A stretch of DNA of 45,098 nt from an uncultured Planctomycetota bacterium (lineage in GTDB: Bacteria > Planctomycetota > Brocadiia > CAIUPP01), in NCBI GenBank assembly GCA_903901045.1, contig CAIUPP010000055.1:1-45098 (forward strand), written 5' to 3'. Made by a program: the position numbers and the translations under genes. Below are positions 41,730-45,098 of this stretch, piece by piece. The first letter of the stretch is position 1. Each line of letters opens with the position of its first letter. The notes beneath the pieces were generated by a model that was given only the letters and a program-made list of their open reading frames with translations, ran no database searches and was not told the origin of the DNA.

Positions 41730-43768
41730 ACATGAGCTGGCTGGACTGGGGCATCATCGTGGTTGCCGTCGTCGCGCTCCGGTTCGTCAGTCAGCGCGCC
41801 AGTTCCCAGATGAAGGGGGTGGCCGACTTCCTGTCGGCGAACCGGCTGGCGGGGCGCTACCTGCTGACGATTGCGAGCGCCATGGGGAACACCGGCATTA
41901 TCTCGATCGTCGCAGTCTTCGAGATGGTGTCTGAAGCCGGGGTGGCCCCCTCGTGGTGGGGCTTCATGGGCATGCCGGTGAGCATTGTCATTCTGCTGAC
42001 CGGGTGGGTGTTCTGGCGGTTCCGGGAGACGCGGGCGCTCACCATGGCCCAGTTTTTTGAAATGCGCTACAGCCGGAACTTCCGCATCTTTGCCGGGGTC
42101 ATCTGCTGGGGGTGCGGCGTCCTGAACTTCGGAATCTTCCCTGCGGTGGCGGCCAGGTTCATCGTCTACTTCTGCGGCTTGCCTCCCCACTTCCAGCTTC
42201 CCGGCCTTCCGTGGGACATCTCCACTTTTGCCGTGGTCATGGCCCTGGACCTCGGCTTTGCGCTGATGTTTGTCAACATGGGGGGGCAGATCTCGGTGAT
42301 GGTGACGGAGTGCGTGCAGGGGATGTTCACCAGCATCGCCTTCGTTCTGATCATCATCTGCGTGATGGTCATCATGCCATGGTCCCACATTGCGACGGCG
42401 CTTCTCTCTGCCCCGCCGGAGGCCTCCATGGTGCATCCGTTCCACACCAGTCAGGTCAAGGACTTCAATATCTGGTTCTACCTGATCGGAATCTTCGGGA
42501 CGTTCTACGGGTACATGTCCTGGCAGGGCACTCAGGGGTTCTACAGTTCCGCTCGCAGTCCGCACGAACAGCAGATGGGAGGCATCATCAGCTTCCTGCG
42601 CGGCATGCCGGCGGGCGTTCTGTTCACGCTGCTCCCCCTGGCCGCGCTGGCCGTTCTCAAACTGCCGGAGTTCTCCGCCCAGGCCGCTGCGGTCCAGGAA
42701 ACGCTCAAAACCATTCCCGAAAGCGCCATCCGCAACCAGATGACCGTGCCGATTGTCCTGGCGCACCTGCTGCCGATCGGCATCAAGGGGCTCCTGGCGG
42801 TGACCATGCTCTTCTTCTCATTCACCTGCCATGACACGTATATGCATTCCTGGGGGAGCATCTTCGTTCAGGACGTGGTCATGCCGATTCGGCAGAAGAT
42901 GGGCCAGGGCCCCTTGTCGCCCGAGGCCCATATCCGCCGCTTACGGTGGTCCATCGCCGGGGTGGCGATCTTCAGCTTCCTGTTCAGCCTCCTCTATCCG
43001 CAAACGCAGAAGATATACATGTTCTTCGCAATCACCGGCACCATCTGGCTGGGCGGTTCGGGGGCGGTGGTCGTTGGCGGACTGTACTGGAAGCGCGGCA
43101 CGACCGCGGGAGCCTATGCCGCGGTCATCCTGGGAGCGGTCCTCGGCGTCAGCGGGCTTTTTGCCGATCAGATATGGCAGTTCTTTTGCGGCCAACCTTT
43201 CCCGATCAATGGACAGTGGCTCTCGCTCATCGGCATGGTCAGTTCATTGACCGTTTACATTCTTGTCTCTCTCGTCACCGGCTTCGGGCAGCGGCAGGCC
43301 AACCTGAAGAAGATCCTTCACCGCGACGAATATGCCGTGGGAGTTGAACCGCTGGAAGAGAAGGGGCCGCGGCGCAGCGTCTGGCTTCGAATTGTGGGCA
43401 TCACGGAGCACTTCAGTTTCACCGACAAGGTGCTGGCGTTCTCGCTGATCGGCTGGAACGTCCTGGGGTTCTCATTCTTCTGCATCGTCACGGTCATTCA
43501 TCTGACGATCGGAACGAGCACCGAATGGTGGCTCAAGTTCTGGCACTTCTACTTGATGCTTCTGCTGTGCATCGGCGCACCGGCGGTCGTGTGGTTCACG
43601 ATTGGGGGCATCGGCGATATTCGGGCGCTGTTTGCGGCGCTCAAGACGGCTCCCCGCGATCCAACGGATGACGGGCGGGTGGAACCCGAGGCCCCGGACG
43701 CATTCGAGAAGAAGCAGACGACGACCGTGCCGGACCCTGAGACCGGCGCGCCAGAGGCCGAAGTTTAG
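41726..43768 (+). CDS. Sodium/solute symporter (SSS family)
   Basis: About 680 residues. I prefer GTG 41726, which overlaps the amidase stop (GTGA) with AGGAG eight bases upstream; ATG 41732 is the alternative. The protein has around 13-14 hydrophobic spans. The SSS signature region is visible: NTGIISIVAVFEMV in an early span, GVLNFGIFPAVAARFIVYFCG, YGYMSWQGTQGFYSSARSPHEQQMGG, ITGTIWLGGSGAVVVGGLYWKRGTTAGAYAAV. A C-terminal hydrophilic tail (TAPRDPTDDGRVEPEA) has no known domain. SSS members import sugars, sialic acid, amino acids or betaines with Na+. Coupling to the amidase suggests co-made uptake and hydrolysis of one substrate; whether this is sugar- or amine-like is open. Confidence 0.92.
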   Translation: MNMSWLDWGIIVVAVVALRFVSQRASSQMKGVADFLSANRLAGRYLLTIASAMGNTGIISIVAVFEMVSEAGVAPSWWGFMGMPVSIVILLTGWVFWRFRETRALTMAQFFEMRYSRNFRIFAGVICWGCGVLNFGIFPAVAARFIVYFCGLPPHFQLPGLPWDISTFAVVMALDLGFALMFVNMGGQISVMVTECVQGMFTSIAFVLIIICVMVIMPWSHIATALLSAPPEASMVHPFHTSQVKDFNIWFYLIGIFGTFYGYMSWQGTQGFYSSARSPHEQQMGGIISFLRGMPAGVLFTLLPLAALAVLKLPEFSAQAAAVQETLKTIPESAIRNQMTVPIVLAHLLPIGIKGLLAVTMLFFSFTCHDTYMHSWGSIFVQDVVMPIRQKMGQGPLSPEAHIRRLRWSIAGVAIFSFLFSLLYPQTQKIYMFFAITGTIWLGGSGAVVVGGLYWKRGTTAGAYAAVILGAVLGVSGLFADQIWQFFCGQPFPINGQWLSLIGMVSSLTVYILVSLVTGFGQRQANLKKILHRDEYAVGVEPLEEKGPRRSVWLRIVGITEHFSFTDKVLAFSLIGWNVLGFSFFCIVTVIHLTIGTSTEWWLKFWHFYLMLLLCIGAPAVVWFTIGGIGDIRALFAALKTAPRDPTDDGRVEPEAPDAFEKKQTTTVPDPETGAPEAEV

Positions 43769-43793
43769 CGCATAGAGCAAGAGGAAACGCCCG

Positions 43794-45098
43794 GTGAAAC
43801 GCAAGCAGATTCGGAGCCTCGCCGCACCGAAACGGCGGGACTGGTTCGGCAACAGCCTGTTCAACCTGCTGGTGGACTACTACCCGGAGGTGTCGTTCCG
43901 TCCTTACGGGGCGGGGGCTGCGCCAGGGAATGTGCTGCCGGTCCTGGAGAAACTTCGTCCGGGTTGCCTGATCGTCTATGCCAAGGGGCACGGTGGCTAC
44001 ACCACGTTCCCCAGTTCGCTGCGCACGCAGCATCCCATGCTGGGCCGGGACATGCCCGAAGCATTCCGCGAGTACACCCGGAAGGCCGGCGTGAGGCTCT
44101 TCCTGTACTACAGCGGAATTCTGGACGGAATCGTCGGCCTGCGGCATCCGGATTGGCGCATGCTGGACGCGACGGGGAAGCCGCTGGAATACCCGAGGGG
44201 ACTGGGCGACGCGTTTTTCGCCCTGCCTATCTGTCCCTTGAGTCCGTATCTTGAGGAACATGTCGCGGTTCATCTGGAGGAACTCATCACCCGGTACGAC
44301 CCCGATGGCTTCTGGTTCGATGGCGACTGGATCGGTCCCTGCCACTGCCCCCGGTGTCAGGAACGATTTCGCAAGGAGACGGGCCTGAAGGGGGCGATGC
44401 CGGAATTCAACCTGGAGACGCCCGAAGGCGCGGCCTGGGTGCGATGCTGGGCGGGCATACTCCACCAGTGGCGGCAGCGCCTCGCGCGCAAGATCAAGAG
44501 CCTTAAACCCGGCTGCCTGTACAGCGCGGGCAACGTGACCTCCCGCAAGGAGTTTCTCGGAGTCTTCGACTGGCGTTCCGGCGACTGGTTCTCGCCGAGT
44601 TTCCACCGGTTGCACGTGAGTTGGTCCATGCGGCGTTATACAACCCTCGGCCTGCCGTACGATGCGTACACCTGCGATACGGCGTACGTCTTTGACCGCC
44701 CGGACATCCGCCCGCGCACAAAGAGCCTCCCGCGCATGCTTCAGGAGGGGGCGACGGTGCTGGCCAACGGCGGGCAGTGGGGGTACTGGACCTACCCGAT
44801 GCCCAACGGGGCGTTGATTCCCTCGAAGATGCGCCTGGCTGTTGCGGCGCGTCAGTTTGCCGAGGAACGCCGCTCTGTCTGCATCGGCACGCAGTCCTTG
44901 CGCTGGACCGCGATCCTGAACGCCGAGCCGGGCGCCTATGTGTCCGGCGAATGTGTTCCGAAGTTCCTGGGCGCGGTGAAGGCGCTGGTGGCGCTGCATC
45001 GTTCGCCGGTGGTGATCGACGAATCCCAACTGGACGACTACTCCCAGTGCGATCTCATGGTCGTTCCGGAGAACCTCATTCTTGAAGAACGCACGGTC
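43794..45098 (+). CDS. GHL6/GH42-like TIM-barrel protein (3' end outside the window)
   Basis: The reading frame from GTG 43794 (GAGGAAA six bases upstream, 25 bases after the symporter stop) stays open to the last base; 435 codons are visible. There is no signal peptide. The barrel shows FNLLVDYYPEVSF, PGCLIVYAKGHGGYTTFP, AGVRLFLYYSGILDGIV, and then DPDGFWFDGDWIGP near residue 173, directly followed by CHCPRCQERFRKETGL. The C-x-C-x-x-C pattern and its place match the protein at 30629 and the zinc site of GH42 enzymes. The acidic pair FDGD takes the catalytic-strand position. The later part (EGATVLANGGQWGYW, DLMVVPENLILEE) looks like the beginning of a GATase-like domain. It is probably another cytoplasmic glycosidase-like member of the operon. 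Confidence 0.75.
   Translation, partial: MKRKQIRSLAAPKRRDWFGNSLFNLLVDYYPEVSFRPYGAGAAPGNVLPVLEKLRPGCLIVYAKGHGGYTTFPSSLRTQHPMLGRDMPEAFREYTRKAGVRLFLYYSGILDGIVGLRHPDWRMLDATGKPLEYPRGLGDAFFALPICPLSPYLEEHVAVHLEELITRYDPDGFWFDGDWIGPCHCPRCQERFRKETGLKGAMPEFNLETPEGAAWVRCWAGILHQWRQRLARKIKSLKPGCLYSAGNVTSRKEFLGVFDWRSGDWFSPSFHRLHVSWSMRRYTTLGLPYDAYTCDTAYVFDRPDIRPRTKSLPRMLQEGATVLANGGQWGYWTYPMPNGALIPSKMRLAVAARQFAEERRSVCIGTQSLRWTAILNAEPGAYVSGECVPKFLGAVKALVALHRSPVVIDESQLDDYSQCDLMVVPENLILEERTV

Overview
This window is GC-rich and densely coded, with long, largely secreted or carbohydrate-related genes. No rRNA, tRNA, CRISPR array or phage genes are visible. Several traits point to an environmental bacterium of the PVC/Lentisphaerota-Kiritimatiellota-Planctomycetota kind, although Hydrogenedentota- or Armatimonadota-like lineages are also possible. 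These traits are two large prepilin-type secreted proteins with an [19 protein letters not shown] leader, many diverged glycoside-hydrolase-like TIM barrels, a UroD-like protein with a GCCEPL motif, an MttB-family methyltransferase and a stand-alone ceramidase-type protein. The taxonomic placement is inference from gene content only.

Layout. Positions 1-1820 (+) hold the 3' end of a MalK-type ABC ATPase gene and a secreted FG-GAP/VCBS propeller protein, followed by a cluster of hairpins. Positions 13187-2046 (-) form one tight eight-gene operon: GH20-like enzyme, GPH/SLC45-like MFS transporter, class V aminotransferase, Gfo/Idh/MocA oxidoreductase, amidohydrolase-2, cyclase-family hydrolase, M20 amidase/peptidase and a GH67/GH20-type glycosidase-like protein. 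Most junctions overlap (ATGA-type), so translation is probably coupled. Divergent from it at 13494 (+) is a GntR-LacI hybrid regulator with a near-consensus promoter and a repeated TACTG half-site. It is followed by a secreted GH42-like protein, a prepilin-like protein, a ceramidase-like protein, a DegT aminotransferase, a sugar isomerase/epimerase, another glycosidase-like protein and a secreted carbohydrate-binding-like protein (to 25422).

A second module starts at 26879/27249. A UroD/MtaA-like gene (-) and a LacI regulator (+) diverge from a 369-bp control region that carries two mirror-image promoters, each followed by a LacI-type operator. The plus strand then runs through a second prepilin-like protein, a LamG-domain protein, and a long apparent operon from 30629 to the window end: GH42/GHL6-like protein, very large secreted TIM-barrel protein, another glycosidase-like protein, GNAT acetyltransferase, MttB-family methyltransferase, nitrilase-family amidase, Na+/solute symporter and a further GHL6-like gene cut by the window edge.

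How the parts may work together (inference): both modules follow the same plan of LacI-superfamily sensor, divergent catabolic gene(s), prepilin-like surface protein, lectin-like secreted protein, glycosidase-like enzymes and a transporter. The simplest reading is two sugar-responsive loci for capture, cleavage, import and cytoplasmic processing of complex, probably amino- or amide-substituted glycans. The MttB, UroD-like, nitrilase and symporter genes suggest that methylated amines or amides are among the substrates of the second module. Two identical 52-bp hairpin elements in module 1 look like a mobile or REP-type repeat.
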